A stretch of 64,000 bases of DNA from Motacilla alba alba. Lineage: Eukaryota; Chordata; Aves; Passeriformes; Motacillidae. The stretch lies in contig NC_052046.1 of NCBI RefSeq assembly GCF_015832195.1, positions 15,368,161-15,432,160 of the forward strand. Direction: 5' to 3'. Positions 1 to 11,100 of the stretch are shown here, one piece after another (position 1 is the first letter of the stretch; the number at the start of each line of letters is the position of its first letter). The notes beneath the pieces were generated by a model. The model searched no databases and had not been told where the DNA came from. It saw only the letters and a program-made list of their open reading frames with translations. A program made the position numbers and the translations under genes.

Positions 1-3000
1 CAACTAATAATATAAAGCAGCTATGGGTCTTTAGGTATGACAAAACTGAAATATGGGGAAAGAGTGCTTATATTAAATTTAGTCATCTAAGACAATTGTG
101 AAAATTTATTTCACAAAACAACACTGGAAAAAGAAACATCTAACATTGACTTTTTTTGTCTCTAATGGTGCATCCTGGGTGGTTTCCCACCTTTTCAGTT
201 AAATGGTGCTTCAGTTTAGATGGATATAAGTTATATTTAAAAATTAAGTATGGGATTTTATTAGAAATTCAACCGAGTCCAGTTAATTTCTTCCCTATGA
301 AGTCGTGACATTTTATAGTTCTACAATTAGCCTTTTCTCAAGGGCATTCTCTCATATGGTGATGATGAAGCGTTCCTATTTCTGGAAACAAAATAATACT
401 AGTCTAGTAACAACAAGAAAATGGTGTTTCTATAAATACTCCATATTTTGGTTTATTTATATATAGAACTTCACCTTGATATTTGACTCTGTTTTCTTGT
501 GTCATTTTTAGTGAAATAACACACTATTCCTTCATTTCTTTTCCACTTATGTAGGCAATTGTTCAGTACAATTAGAAATTATGTTTCAGCTGAATAAAAT
601 TTTTTGCCTCATACCTAGTTTCACAGCAAACAGGGATAATTGCTCCTTTTTCATTCTCCAGCCGTCAGCCAAGCTTGCCTCTCACAGTTTCTTTTTTTTC
701 AGCATTCTGACATTACGAATCTCTCTTCAATTGTCTCTGAGGTAGATTGGATCCTCTTTCCTCAAAGGAAGAGTCAGAAAGGGAAAAGGTCTCTGAGTTC
801 ATTTTATCAGGAGTTTTCACTGTCTACTTGCAAGGCCTCATTTGCAAGTGATGTACCTTTCTTTTTATTTTTTCTCTTTCTCTCTCCTCTTTTTGAGTGG
901 GAGTGTGGCTTGTTTTTACTTTCATGAACCAGTTGCAAGGGAGAAGCCCCACAGAAAAGGAGACTCCTATGATAGTATCCAGAGTATATCACTGAGTGAA
1001 AATTATTAGCCTCTGACATACTGGAGGTCAGTCCAAATGATGTATTAGTCCCCTTGGACTTCAGCTTTATAGGACTATTATTTTAACACAAATTATGAAT
1101 AAAACTCAATCATTATCGTTCATATTTTTCATGGTGAGGGATGGTGAGATGGGTTATTCAGTTGATTCATTTAGAGAAGGCTACAGAACAGATTCAAGAA
1201 AAATTTGTGAGTTGTTTGGTTCCCTATCCGCAGCTACAGTAGAACAAGGATTTGCATGGTAATCAATGACAAATTGCATAGATAAAGAAAATTGTACATT
1301 GGACTTTATTAGGAGGAGTGCAGCTAGCAGAATAAAGGCAGATGTTGGTCTGTGTTCACCATCAGTGAGGGCACTCCTGGAATAATGAGTCCATTTTCGG
1401 GACTACTGATACAAGAAGTGTTTTAAAAAATGGAAAAAATCCAGAATGTGAGACATTCTTTAGCCGGTGTGGCTAAAGGTGTAGAGACCTTTAGGCTGCT
1501 GGGATTGCTAGTCTGGTAGAGACTGAGACAGCTAATTAACATTTTACTGTTACTCAAAATGTTCCCAGTGACAGAACCAAGCTCTTCTTCTAGAGGAGGA
1601 AAACAGTAAGAAGAATGGACAATGGTGTATTTTTTGCTAAAAAATTTACCTAGGAAAATAATGAAGTCTGTTTAGAGTGTAATGAAGAGTAATATTTTAC
1701 AAAATAATGAAGATTCCCAAGTTTTTTTGAGATTCTTATGGAGAAAATTATCGTAGTCCTGCTCCACACAGGAGTCTGGACCTCTGGAGGTTCTTTTCAA
1801 GTAAACTTTGTGTGTCTCCATGGTAATTGCTTTGCTAATATTTGGAAATCCATTAGGCTACATAAACCACTCTACATCACCATAAACAGTGACGTATCAG
1901 GCACTAATGCAGCACTGCTCTAAATGGGCGATGTGCATCCATGGAAGTATCAGATTTTGTAGGAAAATGTGTAAATGCGCATGTAACAGTCCACTTAACT
2001 CCCTGGTAAATTGGCTTCCAAAGTTTTAGTATTTTAAGGAAAATGAATATGAAAACTTTGACAAATTGCTTATTCAGCCATTCAGAAGAACGGTGTTGTT
2101 ACATTAAATATATATGTAAGAGAATGAATTTGTCATGTAGAAATATTTTCAGATTGAAAACTAATTTACACCACAAATGAACCATAATTTATTTAGATCA
2201 TTAGGATGATTAAAAAATTTTGAAATATTTTTTCTTTTTCGCATTAATACAAACTCAGCTTTTAGTCCTCAGTCACTTGAATTTACATATGTGAGACATT
2301 CTCAAAGAATAAGACAGAATCCTTCAGATTTGTAAGCATCTGTATGATCAGGTCCTAATGGATATGGACAGGTAGGCACAAGAGATGATAAAAAATTTTA
2401 GCTTTTATTATGTCAACCAACCTTTTACCGTGATTTGGCTCACAAAGGATACTTCGCAAAACAACTGCAAATAGAAAAAAGTGACAATGGGTAGTAGGAT
2501 TTCTATGTCAAAACAACATCAAAACACTCAGAGGAGCCATTTATGATGTCAATGAAAGAACTACAATGCTACTGATTCATATTACTTCTCTTTTCCTTAC
2601 TTAATTGTTTGTGTGCTTTAAAGGAACATAGCTTTCTCAATAGATGGTACTGCCTTGGAAAAATTTCTACTACTGCTCCCGTGTAGGTCAAGCATGTGTA
2701 AGACGCATCTGCATATTTTTAAAACAGAGTTTAAATCTGTGAAATTCTAGCTATGACAACTCATGTTATCTTCCGAAAACCATAGGATAACAAGAACAGG
2801 TTTTTTGAATTATGGGCTGTATAAGAAGCTTGATTTTAATTTGAATCATGAATCAAAGTTTTCAGGAAGAATCTCAAGAAACTACCAGAGCCAAATGACA
2901 GATGCGAAAATGTTGTAATTTAAGACAATAAAATATTTCTCCATCAGTCTTTGTATCAGACTTGATATTCTGATGCATAATATTCCATTTTAAATTCTAT

Positions 3001-5464
3001 TTTCATGGACACAAAAGCAGTTTTAAATTTTTTTCACTATTGCTTGGCGTAGTTAAACATAATATAGCAGTCTGTGACATTTTCAAACAGTAGCCACAGT
3101 CAAGTAAAAGCCTGTCAGAAAACTGTCCTTGATTTTATTTATGACTCCAGTATTCTTGAAGTAATATTGGGGTATTAATTTCTTAGTTTAAAGATAATTA
3201 AAATTCAGGATCATTATTATGATGTTGCCCTACAATATTAGATAAAGAATATTCTCTTGAGGTCTTGCAGGAGTTGACTTAAGCAAGGAAATCCTAAATG
3301 ATACTTTTACTGAATGCTTCAGTCATGGTGCTTTGTCTGTATTAGCAAGATGTATTTGTAGTGGTTAATGTTTTACCAAATGTATTACAATTATTTCACT
3401 TCACGAGCAGCAATTCAAATCAGTTACAGAAACTGAAGACTGTAAATCCCAACTGCATCAGAAATGGATTTTTTTTTTCAAACAAAGGTGTTATTGGTTT
3501 TTTGTGCTTGTTATGAACTGGCGAGAAGCAGAAAAAAATTAGCTTGTTTTATGGTAGTCTTGCTAATAGCATTTGACTAATTGCATTCTGCCTATCTGTC
3601 TTTCTCCAGCCATTTCAGATGAATTTTCTTGTCCATATCATCTGGCTTAAATTCCAGTGACTTCCCCAGATGATTCTTCTTTCCTCTTTCTTCACCTTGT
3701 TCAGACATACACAAAGGCAAAAAGCAGAGAGAATAAATGGTCTTGTACCCTGTTCTGAAGGTCAACAGATACAGGATTTGTAAGCCCAGTTGAGAAAAAA
3801 TTTTGAAGTCAAGAGCTTTGGTAAAGTGTGCAACAGCACTTTAAATTGAACTTTGGCTCTATTTTAACGTATATAGAATGGATTCTGTTAAACTACAGTT
3901 TTCTGGAAGAGAATGGTTTTTTTCTCATAAGCAGCAGTATTAGGAGCCTTTATCCTGCATCCTTTTTTTTAAAGCACTGCTGTCAGAACCTCTTCAAACT
4001 GAAACCCAAATGTTTTTAAAAGGCTGTTGCTTGCAGGTGTTACTATTCGGACATTTTAAGAAGCAGTTCAAAAACTTATGGATATTTAAGATATGTTCAA
4101 TTCAACTACAATTCTGACTTTTTTTTTTTTTTTTTTGCTTTCCACCTTCAGCTCTTTGTGCTTTTTTTCTTTGTTTTTTTCTTTGTGTCAATAAAAGTAT
4201 ATGCTTTGTGTGATTACATTTTGGAACTGGGGAGTTAGAATTTAACTGCCATGTGCAAGAGCAGTTCCTGAAAGTAACTCTTCACTGGCTTACTTGGAGG
4301 AAGTTTCTAGACAGCTTGGATTTCTTACATTGCAGCTAATTAAGTTAAACATTTATAAGTGATAATATCAGGATGGTTAATATCAGGATGGAAGGAAGAG
4401 CACAAGCTAATCCCATGAATAATCTTACTAAATGAAAATAAATTTCAGTTTATGTGAGGAAAATTAAATTGATTTCTATTTTTATCTTTAAAATATATTT
4501 TTATTTTCAGGCACTGAATTTTGACCAAAAAAACGTTGCTTTGCCTTTTTAGTTATCCATGGAAATGGTATTAAGAGAATGGAAATAATTCCACTGATAT
4601 ATATGTTTTTAAAATTATATTTTGTTTCTGTAAAAAAATATGCTTAAGAAATAGCATAAAAATAGTCCAAGGACAAGAATTTAACTCTTATATTGAAATT
4701 GGAACAATCAATAGAGATTTTATTAATAGACTATCTGAATATCTCTGGCATGTTGTGTTCCATTTGACTGACTGAGTTATTTAAACTCAATCATCACCAC
4801 CCTACATACATAATATAGTCATTAAGTTAAAAGCAGAAATTCTCACTGAATAGATTAGCTGTATTATTTTAATCACTGAAACTTACTGTATTTTTTTTCA
4901 AGTGGTTTTCCTGAGCACCTGGCGTATCCAGTGATTTCAGTTTTGCACGTGTGCATAGGAAGAGAAATTAAAGAATTGAAGCTCTTTTCCACATTAAAAG
5001 CATTAGAAATATCAAATAGTAATGCTGATGTGAATCTCTTTCTCATTTATTTGAGGAGTTCCACTACAGAGAACTGTACCTTTCATACTTTTTTATTCCT
5101 TCTTTCTTCTTTCCCATCTTCTCTGTGCCAGGCTCATCTCCAGTACTTAAGGTTTTGCCTTGCTTTTAGTTCTTTATTTCTCAATATGCTCTCTTTGAAT
5201 ATCCCTCTTGCTTTACACAGTGATCTTTTTCTTTAAATAGCTCACTGAACTGTAACTGTGTAGGAATTGATTGGGAGTACATCAATGGCTCAGTGCTCCG
5301 CAGGGAACTACTGGGGGCCAAGTTATCACTATGCTCTGACACAGCTGGTTCCTGTTAAGTTGAGTCTGAGATGCTGTGTAAGTAACATTAAAGTAAGTAA
5401 GCAATAAGCAGTGCTATGAGACCTTTGCATCTTATGACTTTTCCTAGTGTAAAGGCAGCACTAG
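1..5464. other. Unique AT-rich non-coding DNA
   Basis: No recognisable gene or transposon. The open frames are short (about 100 codons or fewer), overlap on both strands, and show no protein-family motif. The stretch holds scattered homopolymers, including an 18-T run at 4119-4136, and a short direct repeat of ATATCAGGATGG near 4366-4391. Fast-evolving intergenic or intronic DNA is the simplest reading. Confidence 0.6.
4119..4136. repeat. Poly-T tract (18 T)
   Basis: An uninterrupted run of 18 T. No adjoining sequence looks like the body of a retroposed element on either strand, so it is called as a plain homopolymer. Confidence 0.85.
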
Positions 5465-5498
5465 ATATATATATATATACACACACACATATATATAA
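5465..5498. repeat. Compound (TA)n(CA)n(TA)n microsatellite
   Basis: About seven TA units, then five CA units, then about four TA units, read directly from the sequence. It is short and compound, so length variation between individuals is plausible but probably modest. Confidence 0.9.
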
Positions 5499-5790
5499 AA
5501 ACTTCACAAGAGCAAGCTATAGCTCATCTAATGGTAAGGACTAGCTGAATTACTATCTACTGAGTATGCTACTTTGCATCTGGAGGTTGTAAGGCTATCA
5601 GCCAGTCTACACTGTGTACTGCAGCTTGGCTGTATTACCTGATTGAGTCTGCCTGTGCTGAGGTTCTCTTGCTGGAAAACCAGTGTGTGATGGAGTACTC
5701 CAGGTGCCATGCAAATGCAGACGTTGTTACCACTGCCTTGGACCACCTAGTTCTGGCAAAACAAATCAGCAAGGGAAAGTCAAGAGCTTT
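5499..5790. other. Unique spacer
   Basis: Sequence between the TA/CA microsatellite and the pentamer satellite. A 72-codon open frame on the minus strand (5528-5746) has no recognisable motif. Nothing functional is visible. Confidence 0.5.
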
Positions 5791-5973
5791 GTAGCATAAT
5801 CTGGTGTAGTGTTATGCAGTATGGTGCAGCGCAGTATAGTCTGGTGTAGCTCAGCATGGTGTTAGTGAAGCAAAGTGATGTATTGTGCCATGTGGTGTGT
5901 TATAGTGTGGTCTGACATAGTATAGCATGTTATAGAATACTATGGTTTGATGTGGTCTGGTTTGGTATAGTGT
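5791..5973. repeat. Degenerate 5-bp tandem repeat (TGGTG/TAGTA type)
   Basis: About 180 bases can be parsed almost continuously into five-base words such as TGGTG, TAGTG, CAGTA, TAGTC and TAGCA, with only one or two phase slips. The words share the pattern T-purine-G-T-purine. Cytosine is scarce and the plus strand is G/T-rich. This fits an old pentanucleotide microsatellite that has decayed by point mutation. No open frame through it looks coding. Confidence 0.75.
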
Positions 5974-6317
5974 CAAATCACAATTGTTGGAATGAAAGAG
6001 AGAAGTAAAGCTCTAAACGTATTCTTCTGTGACTTCTGTCATCTAATCAGAAACTGGGCTGCAGGTGGTAAATCCAGATTTCAGTCCATAGATCATCTCT
6101 GGTTTATCAGACATATCATTTCAGTTCAAGAGACAAAATCACGTAAAACTCAGTTACAGGCACATCCACAAATCAGTACATATCACAAACACATCATGTA
6201 CAGAAATTATCTTAAGTGAGTGGGAAAAAGATTAAATAATCTTAGGTGAGCAGGATAGGTTCTTTTTTTTTTTTTTTAAGACATTGTTACACTAGAGTAA
6301 TCTTGGGGAGTGGGAAG
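5974..6317. other. Unique spacer with a poly-T tract
   Basis: Short non-coding stretch before the large CR1 copy, with a 15-T run at 6263-6277 and two related words (TTAAGTGAGTGGG and TTAGGTGAGCAGG) near 6211 and 6242. A 75-codon plus-strand open frame (5992-6219) has no recognisable features. Confidence 0.5.
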
Positions 6318-7084
6318 AATCACAGAACCAGAGGAATCACAGAATCATTTAGTTTGGAAAAGACTTCTGAGATAATTGAGTCCAACCTTTGGCCAATCAC
6401 TACCTTGTCAACCTGATCATGGTACTAAGTGCCCCAAGTCTCTCAAACATCTCCAGAGATGGTGATTCCATCACCTTCTAGGCAGCCTGTTCTAATGCCT
6501 GACAACTCTTTCTGTGAAGAAATTCTTCCTGACGTAAACCTGAATCTCCTCTGGCACAGCTTGATGCCAGTTCCCTTTGTCCTGTCTCTGGTTGCCTGAG
6601 AGATATGACCAACCCCCAACATGGCTACAACCTGTTGTGCAGGCAGTCGTAGAGCATGAAAAGGTCACCCCTGAGCCTCTTTTCTCCAGGATAAACACTC
6701 CCAGCTCCCTCAGCTGCTCCTCACTGGACTTGTGCTCCAGACTCTTCACCAGCTCCCTTGTCCTTCCCTAGGTTTGTTCCAGCCCCTCAGTGTCTTGGAT
6801 TGAAGGGCCTGAAACTGGACACAGGATTTGACAGGTGGCCTCACCAGTGCCCACTACAGGGGGAGGATGACCACCTTGATTCTGCTGGCCACACCATTGC
6901 TGATCCAGGCCAGGAGGCCATTGGCCTTGGCCACCTGGGCACACCCTGGCTCATGTTCAGCTGCTGTCACCAGCACCCCCAGGTCCTTTCCAGCCACTCT
7001 GCCCCAGCCTGTGGCACTGCCTGGGGTGGTTGTGACCCAAAAGAATGACTCAGCACTTGCTCTTGTTGAACCATTGACCTCAGC

Positions 7085-7282
7085 CTATTCATCCAACCTG
7101 TCCAGATCCCCCTGCAGAGACTTTGTGCAATCCAGGAGATCAACACTCCCACTCAGCTTGGTGTCACCTGCAGACTGACTGAGGGTGTCCTTGATCGCCT
7201 CATCCAGATTGTCAATAAAGATATTAAACATGACTGTTCCCAGCGCTGAGCCCTGCAGAACCCCACTGGTGACTGGCTCCAA
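7085..7282 (-). pseudogene. CR1 ORF2 fragment: RT motifs B and C, catalytic Asp mutated
   Basis: A 65-codon open piece spanning the reverse-transcriptase SGVxQGS block, the FNIFI..LDE stretch, and the motif C region. The motif C region reads SAGDTKLSG instead of the family FADDTKLSG. The first of the two metal-binding aspartates is therefore glycine, which alone would abolish polymerase activity. It ends in the DLDRLDE segment that follows motif C in CR1. Confidence 0.85.
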
Positions 7283-7330
7283 CTGGATGTGGCACTGCTC
7301 ATCATTACTTTGTTGGCTCTGCTATCCAGG

Positions 7331-7372
7331 AAGTTTTTTACCCAGCAAAAAAATAAAAAAAAAGTTTTTTAC
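7331..7372. repeat. A-rich insertion flanked by 11-bp direct repeats inside CR1
   Basis: AAGTTTTTTAC occurs at 7331-7341 and again at 7362-7372, with an A-rich spacer between. The first copy fits the expected CR1 sequence and the second looks extra. This small duplication with A-rich expansion, probably from replication slippage, disrupts the ORF2 reading just after motif A. Confidence 0.6.
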
Positions 7373-7732
7373 TCCTTGCATCTGTTCAAGCCATGGGCTG
7401 CCAGCTTTTCCAGGAGAATGATGTGGGAAACAGTGTCAAAGGCTTTACTGAAGTCCAGGAGGACAACATCCAGAGTCCTCCACTCATCCACCAGATGAGT
7501 CATCTGGTTATACCAGGAGATCAGGTTGGTCAGACAGAACCTGAGTTTCCTCAGTCAGTAGTGGCTTGGCCTGATCACTTGGGTGTCCTGTGTGTGCTCT
7601 GCAGTTGCACTCAAGATGATCTGTTCCATAACCTTCTTGGGCACTGAGGTCAGGCTGACAGACTTGTAGTTCCTGAGATCCTCCTTCACTCCATTCTTGT
7701 GGGTTGGGTATCACACTTGCCAATCTCCCTAG

Positions 7733-8047
7733 TTAGGACTGAGGATGAAGGATGAAGAGTGCCTTGGCAAACTCTTCTGCCAGGACCCTTGGGTGAATCC
7801 CATCTGGTCCCATTGATTTGTGAGTGTCTGAGCAGCACAGCAGGTCACTGACTACTTCCTCCTGGATGGCAGGGGTGTGTTCTGCTCCCCATCCCATGTC
7901 AAAGAGTTTAGGGGGCCACTTGCCCTGATGATCACCAAGCTTTCTGTTAAAGACTGAGGCAAAGAAGGCATCAAGTACCTCAGACTGTTCCCCATCTTTG
8001 ATGACGAAGTTCTCCACCACATCCACTAAAGGATGGAGATATTCCAC
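7733..8047 (-). pseudogene. CR1 ORF2 fragment: linker and start of the RT domain
   Basis: A 104-codon open piece of the CR1 ORF2 polyprotein. Its N-terminal part matches the region just before the reverse transcriptase (EVLDAFFASVFN), and its C-terminal part enters the RT domain with KSMGPDGIHPRVL, the first RT block of CR1 and related non-LTR retrotransposons. The downstream reading continues in other frames, so this is one segment of a decayed gene. The annotated start codon is not biological; the CR1 reading extends upstream to about 8120. Confidence 0.85.
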
Positions 8048-8120
8048 AGCCCTACTTTGATTTTGATGTATATAAAAACACTATTTGTTATCTTTCACAG
8101 CAGTGGCCAGCTTGAGAGAA

Positions 8121-11100
8121 CCATGAACAGAGGATGATGTCCAGATATTTCAAATAATTTTTGGAAGGCAGTAAAAACATATCTTCTGTTTTCAAAAAAT
8201 AAAAAAATGAGATTATAATATGGTAAATATTATTTTCAAGAATATTACTCCTGTGATGGACTGTTTAGATAAAATGCTGAGCTAAAGGCAAGAATGAATG
8301 AAAGGGGAGTACTTGGCAGAAACATGTCTATGGTTAATAGAGCTTTATGATCACTTGCAAGTTGCATGGTAGATGAACACTCTTCATTAGAATAAATAAG
8401 TGCACAAGGTTATTCTACAGCTCCAGGGAACATACTGCTTATTTGGCTAGTTCTGGATAATTTTGGTGTCTTTTTCTAAGACTGTTTTTAGCTTGATGTA
8501 ATTTTTTCTCTATTCCTGCTGGGGGTGCAGGTATGTATGCATGTAGAGCTGGCTCAGCAGCCACACCTTTCCTTATCTTCCAGCTTCCTGATGCTGCTTG
8601 GACCGAGTCAGCAAGACAGCAAAGAAAGGAGCTGTAGTTCAGACGGACACCAAATGATCTGCCACTCATGAAACTTGGGCTCTCTTGCACATGTTTTTTC
8701 ATGATGTAGAAAGTGAAGCAGGCTAATTTTATTTACAGAACTAACTCTTGATAGTCAAGACTAACAAGTTGCAAATACCACCTTCTTGCATTTGTCTGTT
8801 ATCTGTGCTTACACTTATCTTGGTCTCAGTCATTCTGTCTGCACTGTAACTGTCTTTCATTAATAGCTATGCCCAGTATGCACCCTTAAGTTTCGCAAGA
8901 CACAATAAACTGTATTTCCTGCAATTCATGTCAGAGAAAACATATGAGGAGAGAGACATTGCTCTCATTCTGACATTTGCATTTTTCCCTTCATGAGAAT
9001 TATCTGTGTGTATACTTGAAGGAGAAAATTGCAGAGATTAGCAGAAATTTAATCTTAAAAATAAATGATAGAATATAAGGTTATAAAGATATATTCAATT
9101 TAGAAGCAGGGATTTGAAGAATAATTTCTGTATTTTTCATTCACACAAACAAGCAAAAAAAAAATAGGGGTTGAAAGAAGGGGGAGAAATTTCAGGAAAT
9201 TCAGGAAATTATCTGCTTTAGAATTGTTCTTGTACATTCTTACTTTGTAAGATGCAATTGCCCATGTAAAACAATTTGTTATGGACATATGGCAGTGGAA
9301 GAACAGAAAACCCATGAGAAAAATTCTCTATGTCACCAAGGGGACTGTTTGAAATGGCATAATGTTTAACACCTAAGAAGGCAGGAAGAAAGTTAAAGAA
9401 TTCTGACAAAACTGGAAAATCCATCATACTGCCTATGCAGAATCATTAACTGTAGTTGCTAACTTGCCAAATATGCTTCTATATTTCAGGTAAGATGAAA
9501 AATTTTGTCTGGGTCTGTGAGAAGAACCTCTAACACAACCAAGCAACTCAAAAGACAGCCTTAAACTGAACTCAGCTGATAACTCTCTACATGTACCCAT
9601 TCGTCCAAGATGTGAGATGAAATTGGCTACCTTAAAATTCAGATATGGGAAGGAACCAGTAGCTTAATAACATGTACTCAACAACAAAATCATTTAATAA
9701 AACGAAATGTGTTGACAGCTCTCAGGTGCCTCTTGGTTTAACTAACAGGTTTGACTGTCAGGCCCTGCCTGGTAGACATTGCACTAAAGTGCTCAGGTTC
9801 CATTTTGGCAGCTCTAGTGTGGAGTAATTCCTGGACATGACAGATAAGCTGGAGGAAGCGGCATCCTAAACTGCAAGAGCTGTTTAGTAAGTGTTTAATG
9901 TCAAAGTCCTAATATCTTTTACTAGGGTCCTTATGTCAACAGTGTCCCAGCAGCTCAGCTGATTTGTATGACTCATATTTCATTTGGATTTTGTCACTCA
10001 CCAACATACTTAAACATACAGAGATCTGCTTCAGGGGTTAATAATTACTAATAAAGATAATAAGGGATGGACAAATTTAACACATACCATTTTTGATATA
10101 CTTGCTCTAGAGAACCTTTTATTTATTTGCCTTATGGACATAACTACCCTGATTTACTGCACATTTTAAAGAAATTAACAGAATTGCATTCAGTAAATCT
10201 CATATATGCTAGCACTATTCTTAAGATACATGAGCCTCTGGTAGAATTTGAACAAGCTGTCTTCTCACTGAATTCCGTAAGAAATTGATGTACTGAACAC
10301 CTTTGAAAAGGAGAGTAGCAACTCAGTCACTAAGGATCTTGTCTACAAGAACTTATAAAAATAAACCTCATTATTGTGATACTTGAATCCTTCTTTTGCT
10401 GGTGATCACTGAGCCAATGAAGCAATGCCATTCTTTTAACTCAGTGCTGTTGTGTTTACATTCTGCCTTGCAGCATGCAAAAAATTATTAAAGTATTTTT
10501 GGTTTGTATTGTGGCAACAGAATTTCACTACAAGAGAAACTCCAGTATTATAGGACAAAAGGAAAACATAATTTGAAGACAACATTAAAGATGAGCTAGG
10601 ACTTGTTGATGGAGGCAGAGGGAGCTCCTATTTCTCAGAATTGTGGTGAACACTTCTTGTGTTTTTGGGAAGAATAAAAGATCACGGTTCTGGTGCCTGA
10701 ACAAGAGTGAACTCATGCCTCATATCCTGTTTCTGTTCAAAATACAATACAAAATGCAACCCAAGTGATATACTAATTGACAGTTGATTTCAACCTACAA
10801 GTTTTTAGGATGGTTAAAACCTGGATAGAATATTTTACATCTTCCTGCTTTTGTAAGTTGCACTGATAAGTTGATCTTATCTATCCTCTAGTAGCTTGGA
10901 AAGTTGACTTCAAGCACTATTAAATGAGGATTATAATTAAAAATACACTTTAAAAAAAAAGTTGACTTTACCCTTTTATAGTTTTAGAAATACTGCTAAT
11001 AACCTGACTAGAGATTTTATAGAAACCTAACTAGCATTTTTAATTATTTTGTAGCTTTTTTTTTTTTTCCTATTGAGTCAAATGCTGAAGTTCTGGTGAA

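Larger units (their letters stand above)
6318..8120 (-). mobile_element. CR1 LINE, 5'-truncated, minus strand (longest copy)
   Basis: A 1.8-kb CR1 retrotransposon fragment whose 3' end lies at the low coordinate. There, imperfect AATCACAGAAT-type tail words lead into the typical CR1 end followed by GAGTCCAACC. Reading the minus strand from 8120 downward, CR1 ORF2 protein can be followed in pieces: the linker with DAFFASVFN, the start of the reverse-transcriptase domain at MGPDGIHPRVL, motif A as LLDFSKAFD (about 7430-7460), the [10 protein letters not shown] block, the motif C region, and the C-terminal LEKR segment. The reading is broken by stops and frame changes. Motif C reads AGDT where active copies have ADDT, so a catalytic aspartate is lost. 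The 5' half (ORF1 and endonuclease) is missing, as usual for CR1 copies. It is inactive. Confidence 0.93.

Noticed and set aside
6758..7178. Plus-strand frames of 96 and 116 codons
   Set aside because: Antisense shadows of the minus-strand CR1 reverse transcriptase.
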